Positions 31,144 through 43,300 of a stretch of 64,000 nt of DNA are shown one piece after another. Numbering within the stretch: position 1 is the first letter of the stretch; each line of letters opens with the position of its first letter. Under the pieces are notes generated by a model that worked only from the letters and a program-made list of their open reading frames with translations, had not been told where the DNA came from and made no database searches. A program made the translations under genes and the position numbers. Origin of the DNA: Brachyhypopomus gauderio (taxonomy: Eukaryota > Chordata > Actinopteri > Gymnotiformes > Hypopomidae); contig NC_135223.1 in the NCBI RefSeq assembly GCF_052324685.1, positions 13,308,130-13,372,129 on the forward strand, given 5' to 3'.

Positions 31144-31694
31144 CGCTTTGTGAGAGTTGAAGCCATGAGCTTTGCGTTGGCACCCTGCTCTGGCTGCTAC
31201 AGGAGTGTGTGCTGTTCTCTGTTTCAGGGCGTGTGGTGAACATATCCAGCATGTATGGAAGAATGGGAAACTGCCTGCGTTCTCCTTACTGCATCTCCAA
31301 GTATGGCGTAGAGGTCTTCTCCGACTGCCTCAGGTACGAGATGAAGAACTGGGGGGTCAAGGTGTCTGTCATCGAGCCGGGAAACTTCATCGTGGCCACG
31401 GGCATCCTGACACGTGACGTAGTGGCCACCACAGCAGAGAAGATGTGGAAGGAGGCGCCCCCTGGTGTCCGGGAGGACTACGGCAAGGCACACTTTGAGC
31501 AGCACATGGCCCTGATGCGCTCCTACTGCAGCAGCGGCCAGCGCGACATCACACCCGTCTTGGACGACATCACGGACGCCATCACGTCCAAGCGGCCTTA
31601 CACGCGCTACAACCCCATGGAGCCTCATTGGTGGATTCGGATACAGATCATGAGCCATCTCCCATCAGCTCTGTCCGACAGGCTCTACTTCTGA
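27867..31694 (+). CDS. bdh1: D-beta-hydroxybutyrate dehydrogenase (short-chain dehydrogenase)
   Basis: Five coding exons: 27867-28079, 28456-28566, 29094-29235, 30003-30155 and 31228-31694. The joined frame is 1086 bases, 361 residues; human BDH1 has 343. The start ATG sits in a good Kozak context (AAGATGG); upstream in-frame sequence has no ATG. The SDR fold shows the NAD-binding TGCDCGFG at 80-87 (human TGCDSGFG), NNAG at 162-165, catalytic S214, and Y227-x3-K231 in SPYCISK. Segments [16 protein letters not shown] and EVNLWGT are close to human BDH1. It interconverts 3-hydroxybutyrate and acetoacetate with NAD in ketone-body metabolism. The N-terminal 70 residues are odd: two hydrophobic segments (about 9-34 and 48-62) replace the Arg-rich mitochondrial transit peptide of mammals. 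Another SDR of this subfamily (HSD11B2- or HSD17B6-like) is less likely because the central and C-terminal identity is with BDH1. Confidence 0.92.
28854..28872. repeat. Poly(G) tract in bdh1 intron 2
   Basis: An uninterrupted run of 19 G. A GGT-rich stretch (29035-29068) follows before exon 3. Confidence 0.9.
30358..30858 (-). repeat. Teleost interspersed repeat with tRNA-like SINE head
   Basis: Starts with a GAAT run and the AGCGCCTTTCC...GGCGCTTTACA block often seen in fish repeats. The right part, read on the minus strand, begins GGGCAACACGGTGGCTTGG. There the A-box-like TGGTTAGC (about 30831-30846) and B box GGTTCAAGTCC (about 30791-30803) form a tRNA-type Pol III promoter. The conserved GGAGTTTCCATGTTCTCCC and GTTTCCTCCCACAGTCC blocks follow. 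It lies in bdh1 intron 4. Whether it is one composite SINE or two insertions is unclear. Confidence 0.7.
31101..31142. repeat. (GT)n microsatellite in bdh1 intron 4
   Basis: About 20 GT units, 85 bases before exon 5. Confidence 0.95.
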
Positions 31695-32154
31695 AGAGGC
31701 CACGCCCCTCCCCAACCCACCTCTAACTGGCCCGTGAACATTTCCACACGCCGGTCATCATCTGAACTTTGATCTCCATGCTTAGCCGTCCATTACCATA
31801 TCGCAACCATCGTCTACTTCACTGACATCACATCATTCCGTCTCATAAATGCTGCTTCAAAGGCAACAGACACTAATAACTCACAGCGGTCTGGTGTTTG
31901 CTTGTAAGCCTGCCGACCAGTTTAACATTTCAGTTGTATGCAGTGTGACGAATCCCACAGATGGCACCGTGTAGTCTACACCTGTGGTTCAGTGCAGGGT
32001 CATGGTGTACTTGAAGTGTAGTCAATTAGTAAACACACTCGTTTTATCAGTTGAGTTCTTTGCATTTTTTTTTTTTTGGCCTAATGACACAATCCTAATA
32101 CCTTCAACCAAACACAAGCATGTATATGCCCAGAGTCTCGAGTCTAATCATCAA

Positions 32155-32160
32155 AATAAA
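32155..32160 (+). promoter_or_regulatory. Candidate poly(A) signal of bdh1
   Basis: AATAAA 461 bases after the bdh1 stop. Another AATAAA at about 32265 is an alternative. Confidence 0.5.
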
Positions 32161-32280
32161 CTGTTTATATATGGAATATATATTTAATATACTTGCTCAT
32201 AGCATCTAATACAGATCAAATGTTTTGAATCAGCATAAACATAACACTATGCATACAAAATCAAAATAAAAAGCACAAAA

Positions 32281-33640
32281 AAGTTTCAAATTGTGTCAGT
32301 GGTTTTTACTTTGGTTTAATTTCTTCATAAAAGTGTAGGGAACCGTTTGTGATGCTTCAGCCAACGTGTTGCTGGTGTGTTAAAACACTTGTGCGTGGTC
32401 TTTGAGTGCGTGGTCTTTAAGTCCTTTGAATAGTGGATGTGGTTTTGTCACTGATCACCCAAGGTCTTCCCAGTGACTCTTCCCAGATCTGATCCACTGG
32501 TTCAGATCTTCCCAGTCACCTGAGATTCACTGGAGGGTTAATGAAGGGTTAAGTATGCCACTCACCAATCTTGCTGTTGGTGAGGGAGCTGGATAGCGTC
32601 CTAGCTGGGCACACGTGTGAAGTCTGTTCTCTCTTCCTGTGGCTGATTTGAGCTCGAGAGATGCCAGTGCTGGGTGCTCCTCAGTAGGCAGCTCAACATG
32701 CCACTAAGAGGACGCCTACGGTTCTGTCTGCACCACTGATCCATTGCTAAACAATGTACTGCAGAGAGGCGTTCGCTGGTCTGTATCGGTGTCGGATTAT
32801 CAGATGGGCAGAGTAGGCACCAGCCTATGGACTGCACCTTTTAGGGCCCTGCGAAAAATGTTGGTTGGTAAAATTTAGGATCTCAACTACCTACAGGCCT
32901 CCATGGGATTTAATCCAGTGCCAGTCTCAGTCTGTGTGAAAGCTCACTGTTAAGAAATATTCACATTATTTGAGTAATGGCTGGCTGTGTAGCAGGAGTG
33001 TATTAAAATGATCTTTTTGTTGCTTTCCCATTTTCCCACAAGTTTTGTGAGGCCATGTAGTTTTTTCATTGGCCACTAGAGGGAGCAAAGGAGCAACTAA
33101 CCTCCCTCCCCCATTTATATTTGGGATGGAAGAGCTGGAACTTCTCAAATTTCCCTCTCTGACTTACTTGCAATTATCTTCTGTTCCTATAGAGGGCAGA
33201 CTTGGGCTACCATAGGCAGACATGCACCACTACCAGACATAGGCCTCCCATGCTGGCCAATGCAGACACAAAATGTTATATTTAAACATTTTGTTTAATA
33301 TCTGGGATTTAATTTTTTTTGTCAGTTAACCATAAGTGTTAGACCTTTTCAAATATGTTGTTTAAAGCTGCATGTGCTTTAGATAACCCCCACTTTCAAC
33401 ATCTACCATGTCTATTAGGTTTTAATTATAGATATTACACTCTGACTCATACCCCCTTTAGGAAGATGACGACCTCTGAAAGGCTGCAGAAAGAATTCAG
33501 GGTTTTAGTAGATATGTGAAGATGAAATTCTGCTTTCATTAACATGTTCAAAATGTGTTGTAATCAAAGGTAATGGACATCCAGTCTATGGTACATGAAT
33601 TGTGATTTTCACCTAAATCTGCATTTAGCCATCTGTGCAG
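32281..33640. other. bdh1-nck1 spacer, no gene recognised
   Basis: Single-copy-looking, moderately AT-rich DNA between convergent bdh1 and nck1. Open frames are short and unsupported. Confidence 0.5.
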
Positions 33641-33644
33641 TTAA

Positions 33645-33850
33645 CACACACACATACACACACACTAGTGATTACTAGGGCGCTGTGGTGCACACGTGCC
33701 CAGAGCGGTGGGCAGCCCTAGCCCGGCGCCCGGGGAGCAGTTGGGGTTAGGTGCCTTGCTCAAGGGCACCTCAGTCATGGCCTCAGGCCTGGGAATCGAA
33801 CCCACGACCCTACGGTCACAAGACCAGTTCGCTACCACCAGGCCATGACA
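33645..33850 (-). mobile_element. tRNA-derived SINE
   Basis: On the minus strand it starts GGCCTGGTGGTAGCGAACTG. The A-box-like TGGTAGCGAACTGG lies at about 33825-33838 and a clean B box, GGGTTCGATTCCC, at 33791-33803. The body carries the widespread fish SINE block GCCCTTGAGCAAGGCACC then TAACCCC. The 3' end is a CA/TG-rich simple repeat (about 33640-33665). The tRNA-like head is too diverged and extended to be a real tRNA gene. Confidence 0.8.
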
Positions 33851-34027
33851 TATTCCACCAGGTTAAGATCAGTGCACGCTCTACTTAGAAAGTAGTTCAT
33901 TACAGAAGCGTGATGATTAAGACACTTTTCAGTGTGGTTTTAAAACCCCAGCACACAGCAGGCCTGAGTTACGTTTCTCACCTCAAGATGAAAGTGCAGT
34001 ACAGGACACAGAGATTGGTTTACATAC

Positions 34028-34033
34028 TTTATT
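34028..34033 (-). promoter_or_regulatory. Candidate distal poly(A) signal of nck1
   Basis: AATAAA on the minus strand, 3.3 kb after the nck1 stop. An ATTAAA variant at 35724-35729 is a nearer option. I cannot decide which is used. Confidence 0.35.
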
Positions 34034-34624
34034 ACTTCCTTTGAACAGTCTAATAAAGTTCTGTTAGATAGGAAAAGGACTCATAGTTCCACGAATATAG
34101 TGAGCATATATGTACAGTTTTTTTCACAGCATTGTCTGGCCCAGATCTCTCGGTCTCCGTTGTCTCTGTTTGACGAAGCAAGAACAGGTTGCTCCTCAAC
34201 ACAGGCTCAGGGTCAGAAATAATTCATCCGCCACATGCTTAAGGTTAGAAAATACACCATGAAAGCAAATCATTACCGCATGAGCAATCAAAATCCTTAA
34301 TGAGGTTCTTTGTAGAGCGATTAGTGGCTCTGAGTTCTGTAAGAGTAATACTGCAGATCTAGAAGGCGTTTGGCTTTTCCACCCCTAACGAATGGTTCAA
34401 GGGAGACCCGTTTCAGGACACGCCTCCTTACAGACACCAGGGCACATGATCATCGAGTCACAAGGGCAGGTCTATGACGGCCTCCTCTCATCCCCTCAGG
34501 CCTAGTCATTACAGCAGAGTTTCCCAGACCTGGTCTTGCAGTGTCCACCCCCTTCACATCTCAATGCAATATGGCCTCGTGCCTCTCTCCTCTCCCAAGA
34601 GAATCGGTCATCAGCTAGAAGGTG

Positions 34625-34815
34625 CAGCACTCCAGGAGCAGGGCCTGGACCTCCAGGAGCAGGGTCTGGACCTCCAGGAGCAGGGTCTGGACCTCCAGGA
34701 GCAGGGTCTGGACCTCCAGGAGCAGGGTCTGGACCTCCAGGAGCAGGGTCTGGACCTCCAGGAGCAGGGTCTGGACCTCCAGGAGCAGGGTCTGGACCTC
34801 CAGGAGCAGGAGTCT
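34625..34815. repeat. 21-bp minisatellite in the presumed nck1 3' UTR
   Basis: About nine nearly identical copies of CAGGAGCAGGGTCTGGACCTC. The unit is divisible by three, so four long frames stay open across it. They are artefacts, not proteins. Confidence 0.95.
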
Positions 34816-34829
34816 GGGAAACTCGCATG

Positions 34830-35894
34830 AGTATCCTTCCCTAGATGAGCAGTATTACCGTCTGATGTGTGACAATGGCACAGGTGAGTAAATGGAAACG
34901 TCAGGATTGGTGGTGGCAGGATAGCAGGTTACCATCACAACAGGTCACCAGTCCACCATCCACCTTTCAGGGAGAGTGGCCACGTTTAAAGGGAAAATCA
35001 AAACCAAGACAGCCCCAGCCAAGTAAAACACAGCACACCAGGAGAGAGAGGGTGGAAATAGCTCAGTGAATCAGCCACGTGGTCATTTCAGAGGTCAGGT
35101 GAGAGTTAAAGAGAGTTAAGAGAGTTAGAGACCATTCCACACTCACAACTAGTGAACACGATGCTATTAAGTATCCCGTTTTTCTCCTGTTGCCAAAGAC
35201 GTTTATATAAGAACAAAACTGGTGAGGTTTCAATAGTGTGTGCTAAACGCAAGTCACGATACAGCTCACTCACAATATTACTCCTGCTGGTTAGAGTGCA
35301 GAACAAACTAAAAACCAACCCCTTTATAACTTAAGCCTTGAATAATCTTAACGAACTGTACAGTCAGACTGTCTTAAATGCAGCCATGAACATCCAGAAA
35401 CGTCCTCCGAATCAACAGGCCACCATGCTGGGAGGATACAGCTGCACAATAAGGGCACTCCTCGCCCAGGGACAGCAGGAACCACGGCTGAGTTGCACAG
35501 ATGCATATCGAATTTGTAGGTCAACACAAGGCTTAACAGTACAATCAGGCTGAATGGCCAAAGTGTGCAGGAGATGGCCATCACGGTGAAGGGATTTATG
35601 CACATGCAAAGCGTTACTCAAATAGAGAAGGCGTGTCCAGACAGGAGAGGCGCTAAACGCTGCTCCACCTACATGAACCATTCGGTTAGGGGAGCGCCGA
35701 CGAAGTCTCTGTTCTTACTGTTCTTTAATTGTGTTTGGTGGGCCAGACTGTCCCACTCCAGGGACTCTAGGGCTGGCCAGTGTGTAGTCCGCGCTGTACT
35801 CCGTCTACGGCTCTGTGCCTTTCTCTTGATAGATATTGCAGATTGGATTTCAATGTAAACCTCACACTCACCCTTGACTCACTGCTCTACGTAG

Positions 35895-35934
<40 letters not shown>

Positions 35935-37303
35935 CATACACCCCCCGACTATCCTCATCCCTCTCTCTTGCCCCAGTCCAACCCCAAGCTGGAGAACTCA
36001 TCAGTGGGGGCTGATGTGGAATCCTCCACCTATTTGCCCCCATCTTGCGTCAGCCCTGCAGTAAAGGACAAACCAAAGTATCTGCCAGCTCAACACTACG
36101 ATTCCCAACATTCTTCAGGCCTCAGCACAAAGACCTCCATCACGTCACCTTCCCAATGGCCCCCCCTCCCTGCACCTTTTATCAGGTCACGTGAGCAGCA
36201 AGGGCAGCACCATGACAACCAGCAGACACCCCGCATCAAAGCAAAATTAAGCCCCCGTCGCTTCTCACGTGACACGCTGGCACGTGTCCCATGGAGACAG
36301 AGGACAGGGACAGCCTGCTTCACGTTGGCACGAACGAACCACAATACCCCCAATGACCCATGACACATATGACGATCACTGCAGAAGGACCATCGAGCCC
36401 AACACGAGCACCATCAGAGCTTACACTCCAACCAGTACACAGAAACATACACATAAGCAGTCACTACACCCCCCCACCCCCGTGAGACCATGCGGCCGAT
36501 CTCAGATCCGTCTCACTGCGGCTGATCCCAGATCTGTCTGACTGCTGGATTTTCAGTTTAACATCAGTCGGTGACCTGGTTCTCAGCCCACAGGACTCTT
36601 GTGTTTCAACCAGTCTAGACTGATAAGGAAGCAGTCATCGCTGCTGAAAGAATCGACCTTTTGAATACAGAACGGTTCCCTTGGCAACCCGCCTGGCATT
36701 CCGTGACAGCAGACTGTACATCATGATAAGCTGTTCGCAAATATCAAAACAACCACTTCTCATGTCAGACCAGAATCATACAGCCAGCCAGGACTCTGAG
36801 TAACGTTCACCACATCGTTGCTAATAAATAAGCTTTGGTCATTCACTTTGATTGAGTTGGACTTTTTGCAGAAAAGACAGATCCTCCCAGACGCGAGCTC
36901 AGCTCCCTGCATGGCCACACTGAAGCAGCGTGAGGAGAAATTTGTGAAATGTGCAGGGCCTCAGTTCTCTGTCAACAGGACCAAATGTTCCCAAGGGCCA
37001 TGGAAGCTACTAGAAGGACTGAAATTAAAAGGCAATTACTGAAAGAAACAAATATATATATATATATCAACAAAAGAAAACCTAGTTATAATTCTAATAC
37101 ATATTGACATCGAAATACATCACCTACGCCCTAAACAGAATCGTATTTCGATACGTGGAAGTGTCTGAACACGAAACCGTCTCCGAGCATGAAAACGGGA
37201 GTCCGTACATCATTCCTCTGTCCCCCCTGTTGTCTCTCTGGTGTGGGAATGCTGGTCTCTCGGCCCTGGAGCTGTGCTGGGATTGCGAGGGTGGTGGTGT
37301 GGA
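34830..37303 (-). other. Presumed nck1 3' UTR / downstream flank
   Basis: No gene recognised. It holds a GT microsatellite at 35897-35930 and short AT runs near 37050-37066. Part of this is probably 3' UTR of nck1, but no boundary can be seen. Confidence 0.45.
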
Positions 37304-40300
37304 TCAGGAGGCAGGCAGCGCCTTGACCAGGTAGAGTTTGTCTCCCTGCTCGCCGGTGAAGATGGGGGCCTTTTTGTAGTGCTCAACCAGCTCCTCCATG
37401 GAGCTGAACTTGCGCTGTCCGATGCAGTACAGGTCGTCCTTCAACTGCACTTTGAAATGCTTGTTTTTGGTCTGGGCCTTGAGGGATATGGAGAAGTCGT
37501 TGGGCTGGAAGGACAGAAAAGAGAATGGAGATATTATGGCCAACACGGTCTCTCTTCACAGTGCATCTAGTTCTTATGTATTTGTAGAACTTTGTCTTTG
37601 AAGTGATGTTGTTACATCCTCACACCAGGTACCCAAGTCCCCAACAAGCCCACACAGTGAAGTATACAGATTATAATCTGAAGTAGAACAAGTACTGTGG
37701 TTTTGGAGCAGAGGCTCAGAGGCCCTGGACCAGCAGCAGTTTGGGCCGGCCACACTCAACTGAGTTATCGCTCATCAACACCACACTTGATAAAAGCGGT
37801 CCAGACACTGTACTCACCGAGGACTCGCTGTCTCTGATGAGGAAATCTCCCTCCGTGCCTCTCTGGTTGAGGGCCACTTCAGCTTGGTGCCGGGTCACTT
37901 TGCCATAGTACCACTCCTTCCCAGCGAAGCGGCCGCTTGGCGAGGGCTCGATGTAGTCGCAGTCGGGCGTGGGTGGGCCAGCACCGCCCCCGGGGCTCTG
38001 CGCCTCCTGCAGCACGGCCACGTAGTTCTTGGGCACGAGGCCGACCTGCCCGTCCGCCTTGCGACACTTCCACCACTCGGGGTCGTTGTCTGGCTTCTCC
38101 AGCACCTCCATCACCTCGCCCTTCTCGAAGTTCAGCTCCTCGTCGTTGGCCGAGCCGAAGGGGTAGAGCGCCTGGACGGCGTGGAGCACCCGTCCGCCGT
38201 TGGCGCCGTGCACCACGGCCGCCAGCTTCTCGGACAGGCCCGCCGCGTCTCCGCCAGGGCCCACGCCGCCGTCCTCCGTCACGTAGTTGGAGGGGAACCA
38301 CCCCGAGCGGCCGTTGAAGCTCCCCCGCCACCAGCCGTCGCTGCACTTCTCCATGACGATGACCCGCGTGCCCTTGACCAGGGACAGCTCGTCCTCCCTC
38401 TCCGCCGTGTAGTTGAACTTCACCAGCGCCGGCAAGTTCAGGTCGTACAGACGCTCGCCGTTGTCCGTGTAGAAGTCCGCATCCGGGCTCGACGCCGTCT
38501 CCCGCATACCTGCTTTCCGCTTTACTTTTCCAATTCCTGCAGACACATGGAGCCAAGATGGAGCCGTTAGTCACAAGCCAGCGATCACACCTGATGGCTG
38601 GACGTCAGCACGACTTGGTCAAACACAGGCGCCACAGCGAAGAGAAACCCAGGAACCCTTCCACATGAGCAGATCCAGGCAGGAGCCCAACTTGCTAGTA
38701 TTGCAAATATCAATATTAATCTGTTGAATGTGTATGATTCCCCATCCAGTGGGCTAACTGCAGGGCAGCCGTGGGGCTGGTTTTAAAGTACCCGGACCTT
38801 CTGACTGCTCAACGTTTGCTAGAGAGCACTGAGAGCCTGCATGCCTTCCCCAGTTTGATACCAAAAGGATTATTTTACATATCGAGAAACACAAATATCA
38901 TGTTGCCCAGTCGCTGTGCCAGGAATCTGATTCTCCCAGTTTGCAGAAAGCTTTAGACATTAGAGCAAAGAACTGTGCTTTTAAGTGAGAGGCATCAAAG
39001 CAATCTTCAAAAGCCCTTATGCTGGGGGCAAGAGCCACGACTACTGTTGGGAACACACTGCAAGAAGACAGCACAGTTACAAGTGGGGAAATGGAAAGAA
39101 TGTGATAAAAGAAAATATATCTGCACACTGTTCACTACTCCCTAGTGGTATATCTGCACACCATTTAGTACTCCTGAGTGGTATATCTGCACACTGTGTA
39201 GTATATCCTAGTGGTATATCTGCACACCATTCAGTACTCCTGAATGGTATATCTGCACACTGTTCACTACTCCCTAGTGGTATATCTGCACACTGTTCAC
39301 TACTCCCTAGTGGTATATCTGCACACCATTCAGTACTCCTGAGTGGTATATCTGCACACTATTCGGTACTCCTGAGTGGTATATCTGCACACCATTCAGT
39401 ACTCCTGAGTGGTATATCTGCACACTATTCAGTACTCCTGAGTGGTGTATCTGCACACTATTCGGTACTCCTGAGTGGTATATCTGCACACCATTCAGTA
39501 CTCCTGAGTGGTATATCTGCACACTATTCAGTACTCCTGAGTGGTGTATCTGCACACTATTCAGTACTCCTGAGTGGTATATCTGCACACCATTCAGTAC
39601 TCCTGAGTGGTATATCTGCACACCATTCAGTATTAGAGCTAGTTTAAGTTGCTTTGGATATACATGCATCCTTTTACTGTTTCATGCTCATACCTTAAAT
39701 GCAAAGCTCACAATTAGCCAGTTAGCATACCCTTCTGTCCAAAAGGCCTTCCATGAATCTACTGCAGGGACTGGCTCCCTGGAGCATGACGTCATACCAA
39801 GTGAGAGCTGGGATTAAACCCAGTCGTGGTTCTCTGCCTACATAATCACCATCAAGTGATCAGTGAAATTTGCATACAGAAGGATTTTTGCACCCGCCCA
39901 GTTCATAGTCCTATACAGTAAAGCCAAGCACTTGGTCACCATTGGCCCAACACACACCACATGGGGCTTAGGGTCAACCGCGTCTGTGTGGACACACCAG
40001 AGGTCAGGAGTGTCTGCGTCTGTGTGGACGCACCAGACGTCAGGAGTGTCTGCGTCTGTGTGGACGCACCAGACGTCAGGAGTGTCTGCGTCTGTGTGGA
40101 CGCACCAGACGTCAGGAGTGTCTGCGTCTGTGTGGACGCACCAGAGGTCAGGAGTGTCTGCATCTGTGTGGACGCACCAGAGGTCAGGAGTGTCTGCATC
40201 TGTGTGGACGCACCAGAGGTCAGGAGTGTCTGCATCTGTGTGGACGCACCAGAGGTCAGGAGTGTCTGCATCTGTGTGGACGCACCAGAGGTCAGGAGTG

Positions 40301-43300
40301 TCTGTATCTGTGTGGACACACACCTCACTCCCTGCACACTCGTGCCATTCATGTGGGATTCTTCTCTGAAAACGAAAGCTATTGTGGTCGTTACAAGCTT
40401 GGACAGGCATGATATGAGTGGAGGAGGGACTTGTCCAAACACACGTCTGTGTCCCTGTCTGAGATAACCACTCACAGGGCCTGAGATAACCACTCACAGC
40501 ACACACAGGGACTAAGATAACCACACACAGCACACACAGGGACTAAGATAACCATACACAGCACACACAGGGACTAAGATAACCACACACAGCACACACA
40601 GGGCCTGAGATAACCACTCACAGCACACACAGGGACTAAGATAACCACACACAGCACACACAGGGACTAAGATAACCATACACAGCACACACAGGGACTA
40701 AGATAACCACACACAGCACACACAGGGACTAAGATAACCATACACAGCACACACAGGGACTAAGATAACCATACACAGCACACACAGGGACTAAGATAAC
40801 CACACACAGCACACACAGGGACTAAGATAACCATACACAGCACACACAGGGACTAAGATAACCATACACAGCACACACAGGGACTAAGATAACCATACAC
40901 AGCACACACAGGGACTAAGATAACCATACACAGCACACACAGGGCCTAAGATAACCACTCACAGCACACACAGGGACTAAGATAACCATACACAGCACAC
41001 ACAGGGACTAAGATAACCATACACAGCACACACAGGGACTAAGATAACCACACACAGCACACACAGGGACTAAGATAACCATACACAGCACACACAGGGA
41101 CTAAGATAACCATACACAGCACACACAGGGCCTAAGATAATCGCACACAGCACACACAGGGACTAAGATAACCACACACAGCACACACAGGGCCTAAGAT
41201 AACCACACACAGCACACACAGGGACTAAGATAACCATACACAGCACACACAGGGACTAAGATAACCACACACAGCACACACAGGGACTAAGATAACCATA
41301 CACAGCACACACAGGGCCTAAGATAACCACTCACAGCACACACAGGGACTAAGATAACCATACACAGCACACACAGGGACTAAGATAACCATACACAGCA
41401 CACACAGGGACTAAGATAACCACACACAGCACACACAGGGACTAAGATAACCATACACAGCACACACAGGGACTAAGATAACCATACACAGCACACACAG
41501 GGCCTAAGATAATCGCACACAGCACACACAGGGACTAAGATAACCACACACAGCACACACAGGGCCTAAGATAACCACACACAGCACACACAGGGACTAA
41601 GATAACCATACACAGCACACACAGGGACTAAGATAACCACACACAGCACACACAGGGACTAAGATAACCATACACAGCACACACAGGGACTAAGATAACC
41701 ACACACAGGACCTAAGATAATCGCACACAGCACACACGGGGACCAAGATAACCACACACAGGGACTAAGATAACCACACACAGGGACTAAGATAACCACA
41801 CACGGCACACACAGGGCCTGGTCTGATGAAGGTCTATTATCGTCATGCCAACGGCTCGTCCATCATAAAAAGAGCACAGAATATTTAGTGTAAACAACGA
41901 CCTCTATGCATACCAAAGTGTAAACAAGCACCTCTGTGCAGACTAAAGTATAAACAACCACCTCTGTGCAGACTAAAATATAAACAACCACCTCTGTATA
42001 GCCCAAAAGAAAAAAAAAAGCCACTAATTGTTGCCACTTCCCCCAGCGTCTGTTCTGAGCCAGATACGTCTAATTTTATTACTGCCGCATTGTGAAATTC
42101 ACTGGGATTCTGTCTCACAATGCATGTCATTGGAATGATCACCACACCCAGGGTCATGCTTTGTGTGGAAAGACAGAGAGGATAGAGGAAGAGGGAGTAA
42201 GAGAAGAGAGAGATAGAGAGGGAGTAAGAGAAGAGAGAGAGAGATAGAGAGGGGGAGGGAAAGGGAGAGAGAGAGGGAGTAAGAGAAGAGAGAGAGATAG
42301 AGAGGGGGAGGGAGAGAGGGAGAGAGAGGGAGGGAGACTAAATGAGAGGAGAGGGAATGAAGAGAGGGAGGGAGAGAGAGAGGACAGGAAGGAGAGATCA
42401 GGGGAGTGAGGCAGAATGGTGAACACATGAAGGAGCATAAGGGAGGTCCTGGGGCCACTCATGCTCCTGTCATCTCAACATGTTCCGGCCAAGAGGCGCG
42501 TCTCGCTGGGTTACTGGGGGCGTGGCCTGCTGGGTTACTGGGGGTGTGGTTCGCTGGGTTACTGGGAGTGAGGTTCGCTGGGTTACTGGGGGCGTGGCCT
42601 GCTGGGTTACTGGGGGTGTGGTTCATTGGGTTACTGGGAGTGAGGTTCGCTGGGTTACTGGGGGCGTGGCTTGCTGGGTTACTGGGGGTGTGGTTCGCTG
42701 GGTTACTGGGGGTGTGGCTCGCTGGGTTACTGGGGGTGTGGCTCGCTGGATAACTGGGGGTGTGGCTCGCTGGGTTACTGGGGGTGTGGCTCGCTGGATA
42801 ACTGGGGGTGTGGCTCGCTGGGTTACTGGGGCAACTTCGGACTCCATGACACACTTGGTGTGTTTGGCAGGCATGTGTGAGTGGCGTTACTATGCAGGAA
42901 TGTCCACTTGGCAGGGCTGCTCTCTGGCGCAGGACGGGGAGGGACACTAAACACACTCTCAGTCCTTCCTGTCAGAACGGCGGTCAGACGCAGCCCCTAC
43001 AGATCACATGACCCGAGACTCCCACAACTGCCACGAGTCCCAAACCACCTCCAGGAAGTGAAGCACAAGTACCAGTTTGAACACCATCTCTAGTGGCTAA
43101 TGTCATTTCAATACTACACGTACCAGTTTGAACACCATCTCTAGTGGCTAATGTCATTTCAATACTACACGTACCAGTTTGAACACCATCTCTAGTGGCT
43201 AATGTCAGTTCAATACTACACGTACCAGTTTGAACACCATCTCTAGTGGCTAATGTCAGTTCAATACTACACGTACCAGTTTGAACACCATCTCTAGTGG

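Noticed and set aside
33791-33838. A possible tRNA gene on the minus strand
   Set aside because: Clear A and B boxes, but the sequence continues into a fish SINE body with a simple-repeat tail and does not fold as a full tRNA.
34474-34891. Four frames rich in Gly-Pro-Ala or Leu-Gln-Glu over the 21-bp array
   Set aside because: Repeat artefact; different frames on both strands are equally open.
37879-38574. Arg/Gly/Ala-rich 230-codon frames on both strands over nck1 exon 2
   Set aside because: GC-rich shadows of the SH3 coding sequence; no domain and inconsistent with the splice sites.
39838-40533. Overlapping 150-230 codon frames on both strands
   Set aside because: They follow the 36-bp repeat (3n unit), which keeps several frames open at once; no real protein signature.
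40463-41820. Regular 31-bp repeats that could suggest a CRISPR array
   Set aside because: There are no unique spacers between repeats, the units are head-to-tail, and the DNA is from a vertebrate.
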